Assembly (NCBI RefSeq): GCF_020497125.1
Contig: NC_059080.1
Coordinates: 51,649,563 to 51,713,562 of the forward strand
From: Mauremys mutica
Taxonomy: Eukaryota; Chordata; Testudines; Geoemydidae
Length of the DNA stretch: 64,000 bases
Direction of reading: 5' to 3'
The notes beneath the pieces were generated by a model, which made no database searches, was not told the DNA's origin, and saw nothing but the letters and a program-made list of their open reading frames with translations. Below, one piece after another: positions 1-10,030 of the stretch. Within the stretch, counting starts at the first letter, position 1. Each line of letters opens with the position of its first letter. The position numbers and the translations under genes are program-made.

Positions 1-1266
1 ATGGCCAGTGATGTTCTATTATTTTCCCTGTTGAGCCTGTCCTGTAGTAGGTGACTTCTGGGTATCCACCTTGCTCTGTCAATCTGTTTCCTCACTTCTC
101 TAGGTGGGTATTGTAGTTTTAAGAATGCTTGATAAAGATCTTGAAAGTGTTTGTCTCTGTCTGAGGGATTGGAGCAAATATGGTTGTATTTTAGGGTTTG
201 GCTGTAGACAATGGATTGTGTGATGTGTCTTGGATGGAAGCTGGAGGCATGTAGGTAAGTATAGGGGTCAGTAGGTTTCCGATATAGGGTGGTGTTTATG
301 TGACCATCACTTCTTTGCACTGTAGTGTCCAGGAAGTGGATCTCTTGTGTGGACTGGTCTAGGCTGAGTTTGATGGTGGGGTGGAAATTGTTGAAATCAT
401 GGTGGAATTCTTCAAGGGCCTCCTTCCCGTGAGTCCATATGATGAAGATGTCATCAATGTAGTGCAAGTAGAGGAGGGGTGCTAGGGGACAAGAGCTGAA
501 GAAGTGTTGTTCTAAGTCAGCCATAAAAATGTTGGCATACTGTGGGGCCATGTGGGTATCCATAGCAGTGCCACTGACTTGAAGATATAAATTGTCCCCA
601 AATCTGAAATGCTTGTGGGTGAGCACAAAGTCACAAATCTCAGCCACCAGGTGTGCTGTGGCCTCATCAGGGATATGGTTCCTGACAACTTGTTGTTTGT
701 CCTCATGTGGAATATTGGTGTAAAGAGCTTCTACATTCATGGTGGCCAGGGATGGTGTTTTCAGGAAGATCACCAATGCATTGTAGTTTCCTCAGGAAGT
801 CAGTGTTGTCTTGAAGATAGCTAGGAGTGCTGGTAGCATAGGGTCTGAGGAGAGAGTCCAAATAGCCAGATAATCCTGCTGTAAGAGTGCCAATGCCTGA
901 GATGATGGAGCATCCAGGATTTCCAGGTTTATGGATCTTGGGTAGCAGATGGAATACCCTTGGTTGGGGCTCTAGGGGTGTGTCTGTGTAGATTTGTCCC
1001 TGTGCTATAGCAGGGAGTTTCTTGAGCAGATGGTGTAGTTTCATTTGGTACTTCTCAGTGGGATCAGAGGATAGTGGTCTGTAGAATGTGGTGTTGGAGA
1101 GTTGCCTGGCAGCCTCCTGTTCATAATCCAATCTGTTCATGATGACTACACCACCTTCTTTGTCAGCCCCTTTGATTATAATGTCAGAGTTGTTTCTGAG
1201 GCTGTGGATGGTGTTGCAGTCTGTATAGCTGAGGTTATGGGGCAAGTGATGCTGTTTGTTCACCAT
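1..1266 (-). pseudogene. Penelope-like element reverse transcriptase (inverted, broken)
   Basis: Reading the minus strand from 1266 down gives a Penelope-type RT. An open stretch (1266-703, 187 codons) carries the N-terminal block ADKEGGVVIMNRLDYE (residues 34-49) and the family signature LPKIHKPG (residues 108-115), followed by an ISGIGTLTAGLSGYLDSLLRPY block. A frameshift near 740 moves the reading to another frame, where the palm continues with GTAMDTHMAPQYANIF and the catalytic YIDD box (450-461), then LDTTVQR and thumb-like sequence to the left edge of the window. The GIY-YIG endonuclease that should follow in the same orientation is not seen inside the window. It occurs instead on the plus strand just to the right. 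The copy is decayed and cannot make a full protein. PLE membership is confident; subfamily not assigned. Confidence 0.9.
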
Positions 1267-1299
1267 TTCAGCCTGTGCACGTCAGCGGAAGCACTCTAT

Positions 1300-1700
1300 G
1301 TAGAAGTCCAATCTGTCATTTTGACCATCAGGGGGAGTCCACACAGATCTACCTGCACATCTACTAATGTGATATATGCTATCATGTGGAGCAATGCCCC
1401 TCTGCCACGTACATTGGCCAAACCGGACATTCTGTACATAAAAGAATAAATGGACACAAATCAGACATCAGAAATGTTAATATACAAAGCCAGTAGAAGA
1501 ACACTTCAATCTCCCTGGACATTCAATAACAGAATTAAAAGTAGCCATCCTTCTACAAAACATAAAAAACAGACTTCAAAGAGAAACCGCAGAGCTAAAA
1601 TTCATTTGCAAACTTAACACCATTAATTTGGGCTTGAATAGGGACTGGGAGTGGCTGGCTCACTACAAAAGCAATTTTTCCTCTCTTGGTATTGACACCT
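1300..1700 (+). pseudogene. Penelope-like element GIY-YIG endonuclease fragment
   Basis: On the plus strand the codons from 1392 read QCPSATYIGQTGHSVHKRINGHKSDI, with the GIY-YIG-type core TYIGQTG at 1407-1427 and the RINGH block at 1443-1457. After one or two frame changes the sequence continues as a GHSITELKVAILLQ-like segment and LKFICKLNTINLGLNRD, the usual C-terminal end of Penelope-like proteins. The endonuclease nicks target DNA for retrotransposition in this family. Here it is interrupted by frameshifts and stops. It lies head-to-head with the RT fragment at 1-1266, which is abnormal, since RT and endonuclease normally share one reading direction. Confidence 0.8.
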
Positions 1701-1835
1701 CCTCATCAATTATTGGGAGTGGACCACATCCACCCTGACTGAATTGGCCCTGTCAACGCTGGTTCTCCACTTGTACGGTAACTCCCTTCTCTTCATGTTT
1801 CAGTATATTTATGCCTGTATCTGTAATTTTCACTC

Positions 1836-1930
1836 CATGCATCTGAAGAAGTGGGTTTTTTACCCACAAAAGCTTATGCCCAAATAATTCTGTTAGTCTT
1901 TAAGGTGCCACTGGACTCCTCATTGTCTTT
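1836..1930 (+). ncRNA. Degenerate hammerhead-ribozyme-like motif in PLE tail
   Basis: Directly after the endonuclease fragment is CTGAAGA (1843-1849), which fits the hammerhead core CUGANGA. One extra A follows, then a six-pair stem GTGGGT / ACCCAC (1851-1856 with 1862-1867), then AAAA where a hammerhead needs GAAA, then a tiny GC-TTAT-GC hairpin that could be a minimal stem III. Hammerhead motifs with very short stem III are known from Penelope-like retroelements. In this copy G12 appears changed to A, the closing U16.1 position reads C, and there is one unpaired extra A, so cleavage is not expected. The identification is inference from motif order and context. Confidence 0.4.
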
Positions 1931-1974
1931 GAGTACAGTCTTTCAACAGTTGTGAACCCATCTTATAGTAATTT

Positions 1975-2690
1975 CATCTAGACCACATTTCCCTAGTTTG
2001 CGCAAGAGAATGTCATGTGGGACTATATCCCAAGCCTAACTAAAATCAAGAGATATCACATCTACTGCTTCCCCCAATCCACTAGGCCAGTAACCCTGTC
2101 AAAGAAGGAAATTAGTTGGGTTTGGCATGATTTGTACTTGACAAATTCATGTTGGCTATTCTTTATAACCCTATTTCCTCTAGGTGCTAACAAATTGATT
2201 GTTTAATAATTTATCCAAATATGTTTCCAGATATCAAAGTTGGTCTGATTGGTCTATAAATCCCTGGTTTCTCTTTGTTCCCCTTTTTAAAGATAGGTAA
2301 TATGTTTGCCCTTCTCTAGTGCTCTGGGACCTCATACGTCCTCTATGAGTTCTCAAAGATAATTGCTAACTATTCTAAGATTGCTTTGGCTAGTTATTTA
2401 AGTGAACTACGATGAATTTCATGAGGCCTTGCAGGCGTGAATACATCCAACTTATCTAAGTATTCTTTAATTTGTTCTTTTTCTGTTTAAACTTGTGTTC
2501 CTTCCCCCTTGTTGTTAATATTGATTGTGCTGGTCACCATTAACCTTTCAGTGCAGACTGAAGCAAAATAGGCATTAAACACCTCAATGTTCTGGATGTC
2601 ATCAGTTATTAGATCTCCTTCCCCACTAAGTAGAGGACCTACACTGTCGTTTGTCTTTTTCTTGCAATGGGCCTCAACCTTAAAGAGCTG
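1975..2690 (-). pseudogene. Old CR1/L3-like LINE RT fragment
   Basis: The minus strand carries the diverged palm and finger region of a CR1-clade reverse transcriptase. In translated pieces one sees the segment around the conserved domain in which CR1 elements encode pulling in of a dying frame, with many stops. The plus-strand text is recognisably the same region as 53900-54560 in the long CR1 of this window (for example the stretch near 2098-2140 aligns with 54060-54125). Age appears greater than that copy because of many substitutions and indels. The right boundary near 2690 is approximate. Confidence 0.6.
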
Positions 2691-3189
2691 GAGAGCATCA
2701 CTGAATGAAGTCAGAGAGAAACAAACTAAGTAAGGCATGTTCTCTTGGCATTTCCTGGCAGCGTTTGTGAGATCATGATACGATAGGTGATGGTGCTGAG
2801 CTGTGACAAAGCACGGTTGTAACACGCACACAGACATTGCATCCCAATGACAAGATATTACAAAGTGATTGTTTTGTGAGTCTCTCTCACTGCCACTCTT
2901 GGCTGGGGGAAGTTTAAACCCCTTATTTCCCTTCCTAGCTGCTGGCCAATGGCCATGCATGTCTGTTTGAGGGGATGGGGGTCTCATCTCTTTCTTTTCC
3001 CTGCTCAGGTCCCGGCAGGTGCCTGGTGTCTGTTTTTCTACCTCAGTGTAAGGAGAGCAGCCAGCAGCATTTCCTATGCCTGCTGTCCAAGCCCTGCCTT
3101 GCATTTTGGGCCCAGCCCACCGAAGTCAATAGACAGACTCCCATGGACATTGGATGAGGCCCTTCATGGGTAATATGTTGATAGTCACT

Positions 3190-3450
3190 GGCTTTCACGC
3201 TAAGTATTTAAATGGCTCACATCTACACTGCATCTGAACATTTCCCAGTCATTACTGAACTGATCCTTGCAACACCCCTGTGGGGTAGGTCCCCACCTGT
3301 TAAACAGATGAGGCATAGAGAGCCTGCCCTTGTTTTTCTAAAGGTCACAGGATCCAGATCTCCTGAATCCGAGCCCAGAGCCTTAACCACAGGGCTATTC
3401 ATCCACTGTACAGTGAGAGGAGCACCACTCGCACCCTGAAAGCTGCTGCA
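3190..3450. repeat. MIR/L2-like conserved SINE-type fragment
   Basis: Contains the familiar blocks of amniote MIR/CORE-SINE-like repeats: ACACCCCTGTGGGGTAGGT, a TAAACAGATGAGGCATAGAGAG block, an AAAGGTCACAGGATC block and a CGAGCCCAGAGCC block. No open frame of interest. Assignment by eye only. Confidence 0.45.
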
Positions 3451-3511
3451 GGAACCCAAAGAGCCCCAGGTTATGTGCCACTGCACTAGTGCATTAACCC
3501 AGGCCATTGAT

Positions 3512-4620
3512 TAGTCACAGATTCATTGATTCCAAGGCCAGAAGGGACCACTGTGATCATCCAGTATGACCCCCTATACAACACAGGCCAGAGAACTGCC
3601 TTGAATTAACTCAAATTTGAACTAGAGCAGATCTCTTAGAGAAACATCCAATGCTGATTTAAAAATTGTTGGTGGTGAAGAATCCAAACACGTCCCTTGG
3701 TAAGTTGTTCCTGAGGACAGCGGGTGAGGAAAGGCTCTCGAGGTGGTTAGAACTCAGAGGATCATGGCCCAGGGAAGGGGGATTCTTGCCCTAATGCATC
3801 AGAATGATGGGAAGGATGAGCTTTGATTTGCCATGGCCAAAGGGCTAAGAAGAACACATGGCCATTTTTGTTGTATAAGGCTGGTTCCCCCAAGGGAATT
3901 CGGTGAAACAGGGTCTTTGTAGGCCACCCTGCCATGGAGGATCTTGTAAGAGCTGCTAAGTGAGGTATTGTCACTGATGGAGAATCCATCATGACCCTTG
4001 GTAAGCTGTTCCAATGGTTAATTACCCTCACTTAAAAAATCTTCTCCTTATTTCCAGTCCAAATTTGTCAAGCTTCAACTTCCAGCCTTTGGGTTGGGTT
4101 AGACCCTTGTCTGCTAGACTGAAGAGCCCATTATTAGATATTTGATCCCCATGTAGCTACTTTATAGACTGTAACCAAGTCACCCCTTAACCTTTTCTTT
4201 GCTAAGCTAAATAGACAAGCTCCTTGAGGCTATCACTGTAAAGCATGTTTTCTAATCCTTTAATCATTCTCGTGACTCATCTCTGAACCCTCTCAATTTA
4301 TCAACATCCTTCTTGAAGAGTGAGCACCACAGCTGGGTCCAGCAGTAGTCACACCAGAGCCAAATATAGAGGTAAAATAACTTCTTGAGATTCCCGTGTT
4401 TATGCATCCCAGGATCGCAGTAGATTTTTTGATCACAGTGTCATACTGGGAGCTTGCTAACAGCTGATTACGATCGCCACCACAATCCCCAATTTTTTTT
4501 CAAAAACTCTTCCTAGAATAAAGTCCTCCATCCTGTATATATGGCATGCACTCTTTCTTCCTTGATGTATACAGTTAGATTTTGCCATATTAAAAATCAC
4601 AATGTCCTTGAATCAAGCTG
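3512..4620 (-). mobile_element. CR1-like LINE 3' region, interrupted by about 230 bp
   Basis: From 3512 the plus strand shows the reverse complement of a CR1 3' end: a CATTGATTCCAAGGCCAGAAGG block, GACCACTGTGATCATCC, then the region that continues as an old ORF2 C-terminus. Between about 3722 and 3965 the sequence is unrelated (contains an AATGGCCATGTG-like stretch). CR1 text then resumes with ATGGAGAATCCATCATGACC and runs to about 4620 through the usual sections of the RT C-terminus. Both parts are minus-strand and in register, consistent with one insertion later interrupted by unidentified DNA or by a local rearrangement. Confidence 0.65.
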
Positions 4621-5125
4621 GATGCAGGGGATATATTTCCCTGTAACAGAGCATTTTCACACTTCTCTTTTAAAAATAAAAGATAAAGTCTGGATTCCTT
4701 TCAGAGAAACCAGTAACCGTGGTAGCCCTCACATGACATTATTTAGAAGGAGGGGAGTTTGACTGGAATGTTTTTAACCATCCGAGCAACGACTGGAGAA
4801 CATGCTTATGGTGTCACTGCAACAGCACTTTTGTGAGAGCACGTGGTTCTCAGGCAGAGAGAGGTGTGTGTCAGACAGCATGCATGTGGCATACTGATAT
4901 CAGCAGGACAAGCTGACCCCAAGCTACTTCTGGGGCTCATTTTTTTTACACTTCTGTCCATGGAATTCCTACACACAGGACAAGTCCAGTTAGAGAGGGG
5001 GCTTTCGAAAGGACTTTCCTCTTCATGGACAAGCAGAGTTGGTTCAAAAGAGGAACACATGGGGGTTGAGGCAACTTGGTAGAACACCCATCCTCACTTC
5101 CCCTGCTGTCTCTTAGACTCAATCC

Positions 5126-5426
5126 CAAGGCCGGACTTACAGGTGGGCGACAAGGGCAACCACCTACGGTGCCGTGGTCAGGGGGTCGCAGTGGTCAAGA
5201 GTCAAGGAGCGTGGTGGGCCTGGGGTGCAAGACCACAGAAGGGAACTCAGGGCAATGAGGAGGGGGGGAAGTCAGCGGGGCCCGAGGATGATGGGGGGCA
5301 GCGGAGGAACCCAGAGAGCCAGCAGGGGCCAGGAGGGATGGGTGGGGTGCCCAGGGAGGCAGCAGGGGCCAGGAGAGCCAAAATACAAGTTTGTCCCAAG
5401 TGCCATTTTCCCTAAGTCTGGCCCTG
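5126..5426. mobile_element. hAT-type MITE, 301 bp, near-perfect 8-bp TSD
   Basis: Ends are CAAGGCCGGACTTA at the left and TAAGTCTGGCCCTG at the right, inverted repeats of each other. They are flanked by CTCAATCC (5118-5125) and CTCAACCC (5427-5434), an 8-bp target duplication with one difference. Eight-base duplication and CAxGGCC-type termini fit hAT superfamily. The interior is GC-rich, with no transposase. The overlapping open frames on both strands are by-products of composition. Confidence 0.75.
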
Positions 5427-5434
5427 CTCAACCC

Positions 5435-6400
5435 CTCCTGGCCTCTGACCAGCTCCTTTGCATTTGAGAAAGAAGAGGGCAGCTCTAAGGACACTGATGT
5501 TGAAAAGAAATGAGCAGATTATGGATGGGAGAATGACACATTCAAAGTCAAATCTTCTATCCCCCTCTCCCCACCTCACCACCCTACTCATGTCACACGT
5601 AAAAACAAATGACCTGTCCAGTAGGGCTATCAACTAAATTATAATGAGAACAATATCATTGAATTACAAAGATATGTGCCAGTCTGTGTGAAATGGAAGC
5701 ATCTGCTTGGATTCTTTGAGGTGTCCCATCAACAATTAAAAGTGCTTTTGTTCCTAGCGGATAAGCCATCTGGGCTGCACTGATGCCTCGGTGCCTGTTG
5801 TGCTAAGCTTGCGGGGGCTGGAGTTGGGGGTGGTAGGGACAGATCGATATTACATTCAGTCTTAAAACATCTCCCATTTGCACACCAGGCACTATGGTAT
5901 AGGAGGTTGTATTGGGGTGCACGTAGTGAGGTGCTACAAATGTATGTCTTCTCCTGAATTGTACCTAGGTGTGCCTAGCAAATTACAGTATTCCGAATTT
6001 CCCTGAGGTCACGAACTACAGTGTAACCTGTTAATAATACACCGAACTGGGCTCAGTCGTCAACCAATTAGAAACTGGGATTTCCAGAACTGGGCTCTGA
6101 AGTCTGACCAGGTTAACTTGAATTTGGCAGGGAGGTCGTTAATTAATCTATGAGAGGAAGAGCATTTTCTGTCTTTCTAGGTTCATATATGGCTCCCATC
6201 AATGGAGTATCTAACCTGCAGAACTGCATTGTATCCATTGCATTGCAACTGCACAGCGGATGAAGCTAGAATGGAGATGGCGGATGAAGCTAGAATGGAG
6301 ACATTGTTTATAATTTGGAGGTGTTTGTGACTCCGGTCAGAATATTCTGTAGCGTTCTGAGATTCCTCTCGCTATCTAAAGGGATTTGGGCAGGGGTAGG
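5435..6400. other. No recognised gene or mobile element
   Basis: Mixed-composition DNA. The only local structure seen is a tandem duplication of about 24 bases, GCGGATGAAGCTAGAATGGA, at 6257-6300. No coding signal supported. Confidence 0.5.
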
Positions 6401-6414
6401 ATTTATATCCACTC

Positions 6415-6930
6415 GATTGCTTTTAGCTGGTTTTCAATTACCATATTAATTAAGGGATACCCAGGTGACCTGCTCCTGTGCTGCTGCCCCATAGTCAACA
6501 ACTATGCAGGAGCATCAAAACCCGGGGGTCTTATTTCACTGCCTCAGGTGGAACACCTTGATCCAATTATTCTCTCTCACACACTGATGCTGGAGGCTGG
6601 CAATGCTGATATTTGCCCATCTCTATGAATGAATTTCCCATAATATATACCATGCAAGGACCTCTTGGCATTAAACAGCAGAAGAAAAAAAAACAGCAAC
6701 AGCTTTAACTTATAAAGCATCTTCTTATGACAGGATGTCTCCCGGTGCTTTAGAGATGTATGGTAACAGAATATCACCAGATGAACAGGGGATGGGAGTG
6801 GGGAACGAGGGACACTTCTGCTTTGATTTAAGGAGGGAAAACACATTGCTCTCAGCTGCTTTTCAATTACCATGTTAATTATGCCATACCCAGGAAACCT
6901 GCTGCTGGACTGCTCCCACCCGCTCAACTG
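6415..6930 (+). repeat. Direct repeat pair of about 70 bp
   Basis: 6427-6493 and 6857-6925 are similar (AGCTGGTTTTCAATTACCAT versus AGCTGCTTTTCAATTACCAT, followed in both by TTAATTA...ATACCCAGG...ACCTGCT). They are about 430 bp apart in the same orientation. The repeat may mark a short local duplication or parts of an unrecognised element. An A-rich run lies at 6684-6693. Confidence 0.55.
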
Positions 6931-7004
6931 CTGCAGAGTGGGGAGCAAGGGGTGTTGCAAACTTGCCCATTCTGTGCTGCCTCTGCAGCAATCACCTCCC
7001 ATCC

Positions 7005-7240
7005 CCCCTGGCCCCTCTGCTCTGGGCTCACTGAGGTGCTGGTTGACACCCCCACCCCATGGCTGCACTGCTCTGGGCTCAATGTGGTGCTGGTTGCCCC
7101 CCCATAACCCCTCTGCTCTGGGCTCAGTGGGGTGCAGGTTGCCCCACCATGGCCCCTCTGCTCTGGGTTCAACGGAGTGTAGGTCACCCCCCCCCCCATG
7201 GCCCTCTGTTCTGGGCTCAATGGGGTGCAGGTCCTTGCCT
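7005..7240 (+). repeat. Minisatellite, about five units of 44-50 bp
   Basis: Units share CCCTCTGCTCTGGGCTCA followed by (A/G)NGNGGTGCNGGTTG and a C-rich tract ending in CCATG. The units are imperfect and vary in length through the C tract. They create long but meaningless open frames on both strands. Confidence 0.8.
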
Positions 7241-7449
7241 GCTGAGAGGTGTTCAGGACCGGGCAGTGGCTCTGGACCTTGCTGGATCTGCCAGTCACAG
7301 GAACTGAGCCCGGCTGCTGGCACCAGTCCACACCCCATGGCCAGCCTGGCCCAGGCACAGCCTGCTGATTGGCTGCCTTCCCCACCTGCTTACTTCTTGG
7401 GGCAGAGCAGCCAATAACGGAAGGCAGAAGCCCCCTGGTAGGGGAGCTT

Positions 7450-7670
7450 GTGGCTGACACCTGTGCATAATGGGTTAGTCTGACCCCTGTTCCTCCCTCC
7501 CATGTGCAATGGGTTAGTCCGTACCTGCTCCCTCCTTGTTTGCATAGTGGGCTAGTTTGTCCCTGCTCCTCTCTCCTGTGAGCAATGGGTTAGTCAGCCT
7601 CCTGCTTCCCCCCATGTGTCATGGGTCAATCTCCTCCCTCCTACCCAATGCTGGGTCAGTCTGCTCCCTG
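7450..7670 (+). repeat. Diverged minisatellite, about five units of 42-52 bp
   Basis: Repeated core AATGGGTTAGTC (7468, 7508, 7584 and diverged versions near 7547, 7620 and 7652) separated by CTGCTCCCTCC-like pyrimidine tracts. It is unrelated in sequence to the neighbouring array at 7005-7240. Confidence 0.7.
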
Positions 7671-7959
7671 CTCCTCCTTTCTGCTCTGTTTGTACAGCAG
7701 GGGGCAGGCAGGGCTGGAAGGGGGTGAGCAGAACCCCCCTTGGAGCTGCCCTCCCTCCCAGGACTGGGGTGGTGGGGTGCCAAACCTCCAGTGCTGCAGA
7801 GGAGCAGAGGTGGGGCGGGGTGGTGGCTCAGAATTATTGTGGGGTTGGACCAGATGTGAGGTCTGGACATGGGGACACAACAGACACAGATGTGGGGCTG
7901 TGGGTGCAGTGCTGATGGTGGCAGCGGCGGAGCTGCTGCACAAAGTTCATTGACACTGG

Positions 7960-10027
7960 GGGTATGTCTACACTACAAGACTATTTCGCATCAACTTAAT
8001 TTGAATTTGTGGAATCGACCTTATGAAGTCGAAGTTGTGTATCCATACTAAATACACTAATTCGACTGTGTGAGTCCACAGTAACGGGGCCAGTGTCGAC
8101 TTTGGAAGCGGTGCACTGTGGGAAGCTATCCCACAGTTCCCGCACTCCCCGCTGCCCATTGGAATTCTGGGATTTCCCCCAATGCATGCTGGGGGAAAAA
8201 ATGTGTCGAGGGTGGTTTTGGGTAACTGTCATCATTGAACCATCAATCACGCCCTCCCTCCCTCCCCGAAAGCACCTGCGGGCAATCTGTTCGTGCACTT
8301 TTCTGCTCAGTGACAGCGCGGGCGCCACAGCACTGCAAGCACGGAGCCCGCTGCAGTTATGGCCGTTGTCAACTCCTCGCACCTTATCGTCCACCTCTTC
8401 CACAGTCAGCTGCTGAGAAATAGGGCTACTTTTCAATAGTGCTGCGAGCACTGGTGGACCATGGGGGACGTTTTACCAACATCAACGTCGGGTGGCCAGG
8501 CAAAGTTCATGACATGCGTGTTTTCAGGAACTGTGGTCTGTTTAGACGCCTGCAGGAAGGTAGTTTCTTCCCGGACCACAAAATAACTCTTGGGGATGTG
8601 CAGATGCCTATAGTGATCGTCGGGGACCCAGCCTACTCGCTAATGCCCTGGCTCGTGAAGCCCTATGCAGGCGCCTTGCACAGCGACAGGGAACTCTTCA
8701 AGTACCAGCGAGCAGCGAGCAGCGTGACCTGTGACTGTTCAGTTTCTTTACAGAGAAGCTGAACCTGCCCCTGTTTCTTTACCAAGTTACTGTTGACTAG
8801 CATCTGCAGTTACATACCCCGTCCACCCTGCTTCCCCCACTTCCAACACACGTTTAAAAATAAAATACATGTTCCACTGTAACTTTACAAAGGTTTCTTT
8901 ATTGATGACTTTGCGTTAAAGGGTTGAAACTGGGACACGGACTGTGCTGGGTAGGGTGTGCGGTGATGTAAAGACCGCCTCTAAACTCGAGGAATGACAG
9001 GCTCCTGCTCCCAGAGCGCTCTGCAGTGCTGGACTGGTTGTTTCAATGGAGCCTGCCATCCCTCCTTTTTGGGACTCTGTGTGCGGGGACTATGTGGCCT
9101 TTTGGCGGGGGAGGACGGATACAGATTCCTCTGCTGCGTGGCTCTGTGGTCCAGGACAGGGACTGTTGCATGAGATCTGTAACCCCCCCTCCCCCGCTAC
9201 AAAGTCACATACTCCCCCACCCACACAGAACCTGCAAACCACCTCCCATACCAACCAGGGTGCCTACTGACTGCACTGTGTATGTGACCTGCTGCTGATC
9301 CTGCCCCCGTGTCTGTACTCTGGTAAAGGTGATTGTCCTGTCCAATTACCAACCCCCTTCCCTCCCTTCAAACACAGTCTCCTCTAAAAGAACATGACGG
9401 AAACAGTAATTAACAGAAAAGTATTTTTTATTATCAACTAGACAGTTAGGGGATGAAACTGGGACGGGGGCTTGGGTGAGGCGGGAAGGAAAGGACTTCT
9501 CAAAATTTAGGGTATGAGAGCTTTTGGGTACTTCAGCACTCTGCTGGGATGCAGTGACAGTTTTCATGGCCCCTGGCGCCCCCTCCTTCTGGTTATTTTG
9601 GGTGAGGGGGGTATGGGACTTTGTGGCGGGGGAGGGCGGTTGCAGATACACTGCAGGGGGGCTCTGTCCTCCTGCCTGCGGTCCTGCAGAACATCCACAA
9701 GGCGCCGGAACGTGTCAAATTTTCCCTGGGCATTTCCTGTGTGGCTGGTCAGAACATCCAAGCTCGGACTGCTGTCCAGAGCGTCAACAGAGTGGTGCAC
9801 TGTGGGATAGCTCCCGGAGCTACTAAGTTCGATTTGCATCCACACCTAGCCTAATTCGACATAGCCATGTCGAATTTAGCGCTACTCCCCTTGTCGGGGA
9901 GGAGTACAGAATTCGAACTAAAGAGCCCTCTATGTCGAATTAAATGGCTTCCTGGTGTAGACGGGTGCGCGGTTAATTCGAATTAACGCTGCTAAATTCG
10001 AATTAAAGTCCTAGTGTAGACCAGGCC
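7960..10027 (+). mobile_element. Harbinger-type DNA transposon, internally deleted
   Basis: Left end GGGTATGTCTACACTA and right end, read inward, GGCCTGGTCTACACTA are inverted repeats. TGG occurs on both sides (7957-7959, 10028-10030). The first 150 and last 200 bases are rich in TTCGA/AATTCGAATTA motifs typical of this family, shared with the MITE at 58679-58974. The element retains part of a DDE transposase (8422-8762) but not a complete gene. Its right half contains a diverged internal duplication (8880-9175 and 9415-9685). The 3-bp flank repeat fits Harbinger, although TWA is the usual target. Confidence 0.75.
8422..8762 (+). pseudogene. Harbinger DDE transposase fragment
   Basis: In one frame from 8422 the sequence reads GYFSIVLRALVDHGGRFTNI, then VGWPGKVHDMRVFRNCGL and later VIVGDPAYSLMPWLVKPY. 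These are hallmark blocks of the Harbinger/PIF (DDE_4) transposase: the first catalytic Asp in ALVDH and the second in GDPAY. After HSDRELFKY the expected block with the catalytic Glu is absent and the frame ends at a stop. The protein is therefore a catalytically incomplete central fragment of about 110 residues. No start codon of its own is expected. The N-terminal helix-turn-helix region is missing, and the accessory Myb-like protein was not identified with confidence in the 9350-9850 minus-strand frames. Confidence 0.8.
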
Positions 10028-10030
10028 TGG

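Noticed and set aside
6577..7460. Frames of 253, 181 and 178 codons near 7 kb
   Set aside because: They overlap on both strands in a minisatellite and show period-like repeats (SPEQRGHGG), so they are composition artefacts.
9346..9845. Minus-strand frames in the Harbinger-type element as an accessory DNA-binding protein
   Set aside because: A Myb-like accessory protein is expected in this superfamily, but I could not see its tryptophan pattern or a continuous frame, so it is not claimed.
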